A DNA stretch of 7,321 bases from a bacterium. GTDB lineage: Bacteria; Actinomycetota; Acidimicrobiia; Acidimicrobiales; Bin134. The DNA is taken from contig JAPPKI010000467.1 of assembly GCA_028820035.1 (NCBI GenBank), forward strand, positions 1-7,321, given 5' to 3'. Shown in pieces: positions 1 to 5,877 of the stretch. The position numbers were made by a program, and so were the translations under genes. Numbering within the stretch: the first letter of the stretch is position 1; each line of letters opens with the position of its first letter. A model generated the notes under the pieces. The model was not told the DNA's origin. It searched no databases and saw only the letters and a program-made list of their open reading frames with translations.

Positions 1-2
1 CC

Positions 3-980
3 GACGACATGGCCAGCTTCGGTGACGAGGCCCGGCCCATCGTGATGATGGACCCGCCCGAGCACACCGCCATGCGCCGACTGGTCAGCCGGCCCATGAC
101 CCCCCGCCAGGTGGCTCCAGTGGAGGACCAGGTTCGTGCCTTCGTCGCCGACAAGCTCGACGCGGTGGCTGATGTCGGCGACATCGACATCGTCCAAGCG
201 CTGTTCAAGCCGCTGCCCAGCTATCTGGTCGCGCTCTACCTCGGCGTACCCCCCGAAGACCGGGTGCTGTTCGACCGCTGGACAGAGCGAATCGTGCAGG
301 CCACGGCCGAATCAACCGCGGCCTACGGCCAGAACCAAAGCGCGTTTCTCGAGCTGTTCGAATACGCCACGGGGCTGATCGAGCGCCGCAAGACCGATCC
401 CGGCGACGACCTGGTGTCCGGGCTGGTGGCAGAGGGCGAAGATGTGGCGTCGGCCATGTGGATCGTGGGGTTCATCTTCACCATGATCACCGGCGGCAAC
501 GACACCGTTACTGGGATGCTCAGCAGCTCCGCGGTGCTGCTCGACCGTTATCGGGACCAGCGCCAAGTGCTGATCGACGACCCGTCGGCGATTCCCAACG
601 CGGTGGAGGAACTGCTGCGATTGACCTCTCCGGTGCAGAACCTGGCCCGGACTCTGACCCGCGATGTGACCCTGCACGGCGTCACCATTCCCGAGGGCAA
701 GAAGGCGCTGCTGCTGTTCGCGTCGGCCAACCGGGACGAGCGGGAATTCGGGCCCACCGCCGGGGAGCTCGACGTGAAGCGCAAGATCGACAAGATCGTG
801 TCCCTCGGCTACGGCGCCCATCACTGCCTTGGCGCGTCGGTGGCCCGGCTCCAATGCCGAGTCGCCCTCGAAGAGCTCTTGGGTCGCTTCCCGGATTACT
901 CAGTCGATGAGGAAACCGCCCGCTTCGCCTCCGGCTGGTCGACCCGCCGCTACGAGTACCTGCCGTTCTCCGCTAACTGA
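3..980 (+). CDS. Cytochrome P450 (5'-truncated by window edge)
   Basis: This is a soluble bacterial heme monooxygenase. It would use O2 and electrons from a ferredoxin or similar partner to hydroxylate an unknown substrate in the cytosol. The frame is open at the left edge, so roughly the first 80 of about 400 residues are missing and the ATG at 9 is probably internal. Counting from that ATG, the early DPPEHT segment (15-20) precedes the C-helix Arg residues. The I-helix oxygen-activation motif is GGNDT (162-166), with Asp165/Thr166 as the acid-alcohol pair. The K-helix ExxR is E201-R204. The heme loop is LGYGAHHCLG (266-275), with Cys273 as the thiolate ligand. One oddity is that the usual Phe seven residues before the Cys is Leu266. 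The gene ends tail-to-tail with the CxxC gene, overlapping it by 8 bases. The fold is certain; the substrate and CYP family cannot be told from this sequence. Confidence 0.96.
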   Translation, partial: DDMASFGDEARPIVMMDPPEHTAMRRLVSRPMTPRQVAPVEDQVRAFVADKLDAVADVGDIDIVQALFKPLPSYLVALYLGVPPEDRVLFDRWTERIVQATAESTAAYGQNQSAFLELFEYATGLIERRKTDPGDDLVSGLVAEGEDVASAMWIVGFIFTMITGGNDTVTGMLSSSAVLLDRYRDQRQVLIDDPSAIPNAVEELLRLTSPVQNLARTLTRDVTLHGVTIPEGKKALLLFASANRDEREFGPTAGELDVKRKIDKIVSLGYGAHHCLGASVARLQCRVALEELLGRFPDYSVDEETARFASGWSTRRYEYLPFSAN

Positions 981-1320
981 GCTCGTCGAGGCGCTCGAGG
1001 AACTGAGAGGGGGCACCCACGTATTGGGCGATCTCGGCCGTTGTCAGCAATTCGCTCCACTGCCCGTCGTGGTGGCGAACAATGGAAGGCAACCCAGTAG
1101 CAGCAGCCAGCTGTTCAGCAGTGGCCTCGTTGCGGTGGACCAGGCCCAGCTCAACGTCGGAGACTTCGCAGGCCTGCTTCCAGCTCCGGGACCCCATCGG
1201 GTTCCACCCGTGGGTGATGTCGCACAGCGCGCACTTCCCCTGGCCCAAGACCTTCCCAATGGCGTATCGCAATTCGCCGCTGAGGCCTCCGTCGGCGTCG
1301 TATATCCCCACGAGAGACAC
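973..1320 (-). CDS. Conserved hypothetical protein with CxxC motif
   Basis: I do not recognise a function. From memory it resembles short, uncharacterised proteins found in actinobacteria. The 115-residue product starts with GTG and has no signal peptide or membrane segment. It opens with a likely beta strand (GIYDADGG, 5-12) and a helix (14-25). A CALCDITHG motif follows, with Cys30, Cys33, Asp34 and His37. A second strand ends in HRNE (62-65), and a helix then leads to LPSIV (77-81). The order strand-helix-strand-helix-LP-strand, ending in a C-terminal helix, is loosely thioredoxin-like. However, the CxxC lies after the first helix rather than before it, so a metal or redox role is only a guess. 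It begins 27 bases after the transglycosylase-like gene stops and is probably co-transcribed with it. No good Shine-Dalgarno sequence is visible. A GTG at codon 4 (1309-1311) is an alternative start. Its TAG stop lies inside the end of the P450 gene. Confidence 0.8.
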   Translation of the reverse strand: MSLVGIYDADGGLSGELRYAIGKVLGQGKCALCDITHGWNPMGSRSWKQACEVSDVELGLVHRNEATAEQLAAATGLPSIVRHHDGQWSELLTTAEIAQYVGAPSQFLERLDELS

Positions 1321-1347
1321 GCTGAAGCGTATCGGCCAAAATCCCGT

Positions 1348-1767
1348 TTACTGGGGCTGGCAGGCCCACTGCGACCAGGGATCGAGGCCGGTGGCGTCTT
1401 CGAAGTACCGGACGAACTTTGCCGCTTGGAGATTGGTCGCCGGATCGGTCAGGTCAACTGGCTCACCGTTGTGGGAGAGGATCGACCATTCCGGGCGACT
1501 CCAGCCGGTGAGCCAGCCCTCGTTGATCTGCATGAGGCCCACTGATTCCACCCCCCACTCCTCCATGTAGCGGGTGCTGGGGTTGCCGTGAGACTCGCAG
1601 GCCATAACCGAGAGCACGTCGTCTACCTCGTCGGCCGGGAATATCTCTTCCACCAATGGACGCCACTGCTCGACGTCGAAGTGGTCGTGGCTGTCGATCC
1701 GGCTTCCGGCGGCAACCAGAACGAAAGCGGACAGGGCGAGAAAGGCAAACAGGCGTAGTGGGCGCAT
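1348..1767 (-). CDS. Small secreted lytic transglycosylase-like protein (lysozyme fold)
   Basis: This probably cleaves glycan strands of peptidoglycan outside the membrane. The 139-residue protein starts with a signal peptide: MRPLR, then a hydrophobic stretch to about residue 20 (AFLALSAFVLVAA), with likely cleavage near residues 20-26. A single SLT/lysozyme-like domain follows. It has ACESHGNP (56-63), where Glu58 is the expected catalytic acid. GLMQIN (77-82) matches the conserved GLMQ(I/L) motif, and DPATNLQAAKFV (108-119) matches the N-x-x-x-A helix of the family. Cys57 and Cys136 could form a disulfide after export. There is no LysM or other wall-binding module, so this is a minimal form. 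The ATG at 1767 is chosen because the signal peptide begins there. It lies 58 bases after the exporter's stop, with an AT-rich repeat patch between. The CxxC gene follows 27 bases downstream. The family call is firm, but activity and exact bond specificity are inferred. Confidence 0.85.
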   Translation of the reverse strand: MRPLRLFAFLALSAFVLVAAGSRIDSHDHFDVEQWRPLVEEIFPADEVDDVLSVMACESHGNPSTRYMEEWGVESVGLMQINEGWLTGWSRPEWSILSHNGEPVDLTDPATNLQAAKFVRYFEDATGLDPWSQWACQPQ

Positions 1768-1825
1768 ATTGGGGTTCTTGGGTGTCCAGATTGATTGGGG
1801 AGATTGAAATGACGGTCAATCTCGA
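1768..1825 (-). promoter_or_regulatory. AT-rich spacer with heptamer repeats and possible promoter
   Basis: This 58-base gap between the exporter stop and the transglycosylase start is clearly richer in A/T than its surroundings. The heptamer AGATTGA occurs at 1788-1794 and 1801-1807 on +, and inverted at 1816-1822. The last two extend to an 8-bp inverted repeat (1800-1807 with 1816-1823) around an 8-base loop. A perfect GATTAATC palindrome (1824-1831) covers the exporter's stop codon. On the - strand, TTGACC (+ positions 1814-1819) could be a -35 box, but the paired -10 (near AATCAA) is poor. There is no T-tract, so this does not look like an intrinsic terminator. An operator or promoter for the downstream pair is a guess. 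Confidence 0.35.
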
Positions 1826-2716
1826 TTAATCCGCTGCCCGTATGCCCGCCTCGGCGGCACTGCCGCCGGGCCCCTTCACGGAGCGGCTGAGCAAGATAGC
1901 GGCGATAACCAAGGCAATGCCAAGCAATTCCCGAACACTGGGCACCTGGATGAGCACGGCCAAGCCCACCAGCACCGCGGTGGCAGGGAGCAGTGCCTGC
2001 AAGAGGGCGAAGCGGTGCTGGGTGATGCGCTTCATCACCAACTGATCGATCCAGTAGGGAATGACGTTGGACAACAGGCCGGTGACCAGGGCCAACAGCA
2101 GAACTACCGGCGAATCCAGCGCCGGCCCCAGCTCAGGGGCGCCGAATCCACTGATGGCCGCCGCACCGGCCAGCATCCCCAGGCCCAGCCCGTCCACCGC
2201 GGCCGGACCGCGGGCCACTCTATGGCCAAGCACGATGTAGCCGGCCCAGAACAACCCGGCCAAAAGGGCGAACCCCACCCCCCGCATGGTGCCCTCGACC
2301 TCCACGCCGGCCAGCACCACCACGCCTCCCGCGGCCAGCAGCAGCGCAGCCCCCGAGCGTAGGGTTCGAGTGAAGGCAGCAGCCACGAGGATCGGCCCGG
2401 AGAATTCGATGGCCACCGCGTTGCCCAGAGGAAGCTCGTCGATGGACAGATAGATCGACAGGTTCATGGCGGCCAGCGTCATTCCGAAGGCCGACGCCCA
2501 CGCCAGGTCGCTGGGGTTCCACCGGCGCTGCCAGGAGCGCCGCAGCACGATGATCATCACCGCCGCCCCCAGCACCCGCACCAATGCCACGCCCGCCGGA
2601 GCCATCTCGTCGAATAGGTGAACGGCCACTGCCGCGCCCAGATACTGCGACACCGCCCCCACCACGAACAGCGGTTCGGGGGCGACCGACTCCGAGTGGG
2701 GCAAGCGGACCACCAC
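1826..2716 (-). CDS. EamA/DMT-family transporter, RhtA-like exporter
   Basis: This is an inner-membrane exporter of the drug/metabolite transporter superfamily. The family moves small metabolites such as amino acids outward, driven by the proton gradient. The 296-residue product is almost entirely hydrophobic segments and has the tandem EamA layout of about ten membrane helices. The stretch LPLGNAVAIEFSGPI (95-109) closely matches the RhtA (threonine/homoserine exporter) subgroup, and the second repeat begins near residue 145. The C-terminal tail is short and hydrophilic. The start is well constrained: an in-frame TAG at 2723-2725 blocks extension, tandem GTG codons lie at 2716 and 2713, and AAGGGGA is well placed upstream. 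It diverges from the F420 enzyme gene and shares an 83-base spacer with it. Family assignment is firm, but the substrate cannot be told from sequence. Confidence 0.93.
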   Translation of the reverse strand: MVVRLPHSESVAPEPLFVVGAVSQYLGAAVAVHLFDEMAPAGVALVRVLGAAVMIIVLRRSWQRRWNPSDLAWASAFGMTLAAMNLSIYLSIDELPLGNAVAIEFSGPILVAAAFTRTLRSGAALLLAAGGVVVLAGVEVEGTMRGVGFALLAGLFWAGYIVLGHRVARGPAAVDGLGLGMLAGAAAISGFGAPELGPALDSPVVLLLALVTGLLSNVIPYWIDQLVMKRITQHRFALLQALLPATAVLVGLAVLIQVPSVRELLGIALVIAAILLSRSVKGPGGSAAEAGIRAAD

Positions 2717-2725
2717 TGTGTTCTA

Positions 2726-2732
2726 TCCCCTT
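2726..2732 (-). promoter_or_regulatory. Shine-Dalgarno sequence of the exporter gene
   Basis: On the - strand AAGGGGA lies nine bases before the GTG at 2716. Together with the in-frame TAG at 2723-2725, it fixes the exporter's start at one of the two tandem GTG codons. Confidence 0.6.
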
Positions 2733-2787
2733 TGCCCGCGAGGCGCGAACCAAGTCGGCCTTATCCGCGTTTCTCGCTCGGGATTCA

Positions 2788-2793
2788 TAAAGT
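2788..2793 (+). promoter_or_regulatory. Putative -10 box (TAAAGT) for the F420 enzyme gene
   Basis: TAAAGT fits the actinobacterial -10 consensus TANNNT. If its last T is at -7, transcription would begin exactly at the A of the ATG at 2800, giving a leaderless mRNA. No convincing -35 hexamer is visible upstream, which is common for such promoters. The placement is inferred from spacing alone. Confidence 0.4.
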
Positions 2794-2799
2794 GCGGGG

Positions 2800-3207
2800 A
2801 TGGATGAGGGAGAGATGCGGCAGCGGGTGGAGGAGGCTCGCTCCGCGGTGCTCAGCACTGTCACCGCAGAGGGCCGGCCCCACGCAGTGCCGTGCTGCTT
2901 CGTGCTGACCGGAGACGTGGTGTATTCGGCGGTGGACGCCAAGCCCAAGTCGACCCTGGCCTTGCGCCGCCTGGACAACCTGGCCGCCAACCCGGCGGCG
3001 TGCCTGCTGGTGGACCGCTACGACGACGACTGGTCAAGGCTGTGGTGGATTAGAGTGGACGGCACCGCCCGAGTGCTAGTCGACGGCGACGAGCGCGACC
3101 ACGCTCTCGACTTACTGGCTGCCAAGTATCACCAGTACCAGGAAACCCGCCCGCCCGGTCCAGTCATCGCCATCGACATCTCCGACTGGCGTTCCTGGGC
3201 CTATTGA
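2800..3207 (+). CDS. PPOX-class F420-dependent oxidoreductase, Rv0121 type (TIGR03668-like)
   Basis: This is a small split-barrel flavin/deazaflavin-binding protein. The family is thought to bind coenzyme F420 and carry out two-electron reductions; the natural substrate is unknown. The 135-residue length is normal for the family. Recognisable segments are LSTVTAEGRPHAVPCCF (18-34), VYSAVDAKPKST (41-52) with the Lys48-Pro-Lys50 cofactor-binding stretch, LRRLDNLAANP (55-65), and the strongly diagnostic DRYDDDWSRLWWIRVDG (72-88). The ATG at 2800 is preferred because of the -10 box placed for a leaderless transcript. The ATG at 2815 is an alternative, with GAGG at 2806-2809 as its ribosome site. 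The gene is divergent from the exporter. Its stop interlocks with that of the convergent flavoprotein gene (7-base overlap). Its presence implies that the host makes F420. Confidence 0.92.
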   Translation: MDEGEMRQRVEEARSAVLSTVTAEGRPHAVPCCFVLTGDVVYSAVDAKPKSTLALRRLDNLAANPAACLLVDRYDDDWSRLWWIRVDGTARVLVDGDERDHALDLLAAKYHQYQETRPPGPVIAIDISDWRSWAY

Positions 3208-4637
3208 GGTGCTTCCGCCGCGGCGTTGCGGCCAGCTACTCGGCCGAAGGCCAGGGCGTCGCCGATATGGAAGCCCCCGTCCTTGCACCGGCTGTAGGTG
3301 GAGCTGACGGTGCCGGCGGCGTAGAGGCGGCCGATGGTCTCGCCGAAGGGGTCGAGCACTTGGGCCTTCTCGTTGCGGCGAGGGCCGCCGTTGGTCCAGC
3401 CCAACAGGGGAGCGGACGTGAACCCGTAGTAGGGGGGCGTGGCCAGCGGGGCGAGGGTGGCCGGGGGGCGGCCCAACGGGTCGTGCCCGGCGGCACAGGC
3501 GTCGTTCCACGAGCCCACCGCAGCCTCCAGTCCGTCGGGGTCAATCCCCAAGACCTCGGCCAGCTCGGCGGGGGTGTCGGCCTGTTGGATCCACCCCTTC
3601 TCGATCTCGGCGGAATTGTCGGCGCTCCACTCGTAGCCCTCCATGAGCAGGTTCCACCCCACCGGCAGGATCTCCCGGGGCGGCGAGATGGGCCCGGCCT
3701 GTGGGGTGGCCTCGTCGAAGATCACGTGCAGCGGCCGGCGCTGGAACAGCTCGTAGTCGCCGTCGATCAGGGCGTGACCGTGGCCTTGGGGCGGAATCTC
3801 GTTGTGGGATCGTCGCCCGTCGTTGCCCACGCAGATGAATCCCATGGAGAAGATGAACATGACATACATCCCGGCTTCGAACCCCTCGGCAGCAAAACCG
3901 AGAGCGGCCATCATGTTGTCCATGTGCCACAGGTCGGCGCCCACTTTCTGGGCCATCTTGATGCCGTCGCCGGTTCCCGCCGGCGAGCCCCACACCGGGG
4001 AGCCGGGAAGCTGCAAATAGTCGCGCACCATTTCCGGGTTGTTCTCGAAGCCGCCGGTGGCCAGCACCACGCCCCGACGGGCACCCACTCGCAGCGGCTG
4101 GCTGCCTGAGGTAGCCGCCACGCCGACCACAGCGCCGTCGTCGTCGGTCACCAGCTCATTGGCCGGGCTGTCCAGCAGCACCTCGACCCCTCGGTCCCGC
4201 ACCGCCGCCGAGAGGGCCTTCCACAGCAGTTGTTGGCCCATCTCCCCGTTGACCCCCAGGTAGCCGCCGTAGAACTCTGCGCCAGGTAGTTCGGGGTATT
4301 CGGGCTTGTAGTCGGCGTGGACGCCAGGGGTCACCCCCAGGCTCTCTAACCATCCGGTGTTCTTGTAGGTCTCGTCAGCCCAAACCTCGATGATCTCTTC
4401 GGGCAGTGTGTAGGGGCCGCACAGCGAGCGCAGGTATGTGGCCATCCCGTCGGGATCGAGGCTGTTGTACCAGATGCCCCCCGAGATGCGGGTGTTGCCT
4501 CCCTCGCGGCCCTCGGGCATCTTCTCCAGCAAGATGACCGACGCTCCCGCATCGGCCGCGGCGATGGCCGCGGCGCACCCTGCCGCCCCCATTCCTAGAA
4601 CTACAACGTCAGCTTCTCGGTCCCACTGTTCACTCAT
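3201..4637 (-). CDS. FAD-dependent oxidoreductase (fumarate reductase/KstD-like flavoprotein)
   Basis: This is a flavoprotein of the FAD_binding_2 (PF00890) group, which includes fumarate reductase and 3-ketosteroid delta-1-dehydrogenase. It would introduce or reduce a carbon-carbon double bond next to a carbonyl in an unknown substrate. The 478 residues begin with a Rossmann dinucleotide motif, GMGAAG (Gly15, Gly17, Gly20), ending in Glu39 at the ribose contact. EGGNTRISGG (45-54) binds the diphosphate region. LATGGFENN (192-200) is the second FAD motif. The C-terminal FAD segment is LYAAGTVSS (438-446) followed by DGGFHIGDALAFGRVAGRNAA (453-473). There is no signal peptide, so it is cytosolic. 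At 478 residues it is somewhat shorter than typical KstD proteins. It starts 26 bases after the amidohydrolase stop and is probably the second gene of that operon. No clear Shine-Dalgarno sequence is seen; the start rests on its distance from the Rossmann motif. Confidence 0.93.
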   Translation of the reverse strand: MSEQWDREADVVVLGMGAAGCAAAIAAADAGASVILLEKMPEGREGGNTRISGGIWYNSLDPDGMATYLRSLCGPYTLPEEIIEVWADETYKNTGWLESLGVTPGVHADYKPEYPELPGAEFYGGYLGVNGEMGQQLLWKALSAAVRDRGVEVLLDSPANELVTDDDGAVVGVAATSGSQPLRVGARRGVVLATGGFENNPEMVRDYLQLPGSPVWGSPAGTGDGIKMAQKVGADLWHMDNMMAALGFAAEGFEAGMYVMFIFSMGFICVGNDGRRSHNEIPPQGHGHALIDGDYELFQRRPLHVIFDEATPQAGPISPPREILPVGWNLLMEGYEWSADNSAEIEKGWIQQADTPAELAEVLGIDPDGLEAAVGSWNDACAAGHDPLGRPPATLAPLATPPYYGFTSAPLLGWTNGGPRRNEKAQVLDPFGETIGRLYAAGTVSSTYSRCKDGGFHIGDALAFGRVAGRNAAAEAPQ

Positions 4638-4663
4638 GGGCGGGAATGTAGTGGGTCAATTGG

Positions 4664-5806
4664 TTATGCGGGCGCCTCGACCCGGTACAGCTCCTCGGCG
4701 TTGCCCCAGAGGACCTGGTGTTGGGCTTCGGGGGACAGGTGGCCGATGCTGGAGGCGATCTTCTCCTCCACGTTGTCGTAGAGGCAGGTGGGGTGAGGGA
4801 AGTCGGTTTCGAACAGCACGTTGTCCAGCGGGATCCGGTCGCCCAACATGTCCTGGGGCGCGGACTCTTCGAACCAGAAGGTGGTGTATACCTGCCCGGT
4901 GAAGTACTCGCTGGGCAGCCTGTCGAACTCGGGCCGATCATTCATACCGCCGCCTTCGACGAACTGGTTGTCGACCGCCTCGAGCATGAAGGGCAGCCAT
5001 CCGATGCCCGACTCCACCGACACCACCTTCAGCTTGGGGAAGCGGGGGAGCACACCCGACAGCAGCAGGTCGCAAACCTGGATGCCGTTCTTGGTGAACA
5101 GATCCACCGATTGCAGGGCGTAGGCCTCGGCGAAGCCCCGCCGCTCTACCCGGGTGTGGTCCCAATTGAACTCGCCGCTGCCGATGTGGAACGACACAAC
5201 CATGTCGCAGTCGCACACCGCCGACCAGAACGGATCCCAGTGGGCCTCGCCCAAATAGGGCAGGCCGAACACCTGGGGCTCGCCGGTGAAGTTCACCGAT
5301 CGGTAGCCCTTGGCCGCGCACCGCTGTACTTCGGCCACCGCGTTGTCCACGTCCCAGAACGGGGTGGCCATCGATGGGATGAGGCGCCGGGAATCGGCGC
5401 TGCACCACTCAGAAAGGAAGTCGTTGTAAGCCCGGACGCACTCGTATTTCAGCTCGGCGTCCTCGATGGACAAAAACTTCTGGGCGCCGAACCCGCCCAC
5501 ATTGGGATACAGCACCTCGGCCCACACGCCCCGCTGGTCCATGAGCTCCAAACGGGCTTCAGCGATATGGGCCGCGGGATGCACATCGTCGTAGCCAGCT
5601 GGTGAGTCGGGCATGGGCTTCGGCCACCCCGCGGGGGCCGTCGGGCCCACCGCGCCGATGCGCTCATCGCCCAACAGCCAGATTTGACGGCCATCTATCA
5701 CCTCCACCCGGGGAACTCGGTCGCGGTGGCGGGCGGACACCCGGCTGGTCCAGGTGTCGGCCGGTTCGGTGATGTGGGTATCGACATCGATGATCGAATA
5801 GGCCAT
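4664..5806 (-). CDS. Amidohydrolase family protein (PF04909, ACMSD-like TIM barrel)
   Basis: This is a metal-dependent hydrolase or decarboxylase of the amidohydrolase-2 family, acting in the cytosol on an unknown, probably carboxylated or cyclic substrate. The 380 residues start with [11 protein letters not shown] (5-15). Here Asp9 and His11 take the places of the usual HxH metal pair; the D-x-H form followed by EP is a recognised subgroup. Further expected metal or catalytic residues are His207 (in SFHIGSG), Glu265 (in [10 protein letters not shown]) and Asp335 (in FETDFPHPT). The C-terminal [10 protein letters not shown] (367-376) matches the family's closing GNA..LY motif. The length is normal. 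The gene leads a two-gene operon with the flavoprotein 26 bases downstream, and is divergent from glnS. The ATG at 5806 sits just before the conserved first strand; the ribosome site is weak. Confidence 0.93.
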   Translation of the reverse strand: MAYSIIDVDTHITEPADTWTSRVSARHRDRVPRVEVIDGRQIWLLGDERIGAVGPTAPAGWPKPMPDSPAGYDDVHPAAHIAEARLELMDQRGVWAEVLYPNVGGFGAQKFLSIEDAELKYECVRAYNDFLSEWCSADSRRLIPSMATPFWDVDNAVAEVQRCAAKGYRSVNFTGEPQVFGLPYLGEAHWDPFWSAVCDCDMVVSFHIGSGEFNWDHTRVERRGFAEAYALQSVDLFTKNGIQVCDLLLSGVLPRFPKLKVVSVESGIGWLPFMLEAVDNQFVEGGGMNDRPEFDRLPSEYFTGQVYTTFWFEESAPQDMLGDRIPLDNVLFETDFPHPTCLYDNVEEKIASSIGHLSPEAQHQVLWGNAEELYRVEAPA

Positions 5807-5877
5807 GCACCAGTCTCGCGCCGTTCATGGTCCTAATGCATTGGCGGCGGACTTCGGATCAGTCAAGGATTAAGGGC
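5807..5877. promoter_or_regulatory. Divergent intergenic region between amidohydrolase and glnS
   Basis: These 71 bases must hold the promoters for both the amidohydrolase operon (-) and glnS (+), unless one of them starts inside a neighbour. An AATGCATT perfect palindrome lies at 5835-5842. On the - strand, TTGACT (+ 5861-5866) resembles a -35 box, but no good -10 follows at the right distance. I could not settle either promoter. Confidence 0.35.
5865..5869 (+). promoter_or_regulatory. Shine-Dalgarno sequence of glnS
   Basis: AAGGA is followed by eight bases and then the ATG at 5878, which is ideal spacing. It supports this start, which is also compatible with the usual length before the GlnRS catalytic core. 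Confidence 0.65.

Noticed and set aside
986..998. Small hairpin TCGAG-GCG-CTCGA just after the P450 stop, considered as a terminator
   Set aside because: It has only a 5-bp stem, no T-tract, and lies in the coding sequence of the CxxC gene, where it encodes the LERLDE helix.
829..1545. A 238-codon + frame running from the P450 end across the CxxC and transglycosylase genes
   Set aside because: It crosses three better-supported genes and its product is low-complexity with no motif, whereas the - strand genes show a signal peptide, GLMQIN and CxxC motifs.
2220..2990. A 256-codon - frame covering the exporter start and the F420 gene
   Set aside because: Its product is Arg/Gly-rich shadow sequence that contradicts two well-recognised genes.
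3204..4109. A 301-codon open frame on + opposite the flavoprotein gene
   Set aside because: It is antisense to clear FAD-binding motifs, its composition is dominated by Gly, Val, Ala and His as expected of a shadow, and it has no domain.
4718..5605. A 295-codon open frame on + opposite the amidohydrolase gene
   Set aside because: This is a shadow frame: the - strand carries the metal-binding motifs and normal length of PF04909, while the + frame shows none.
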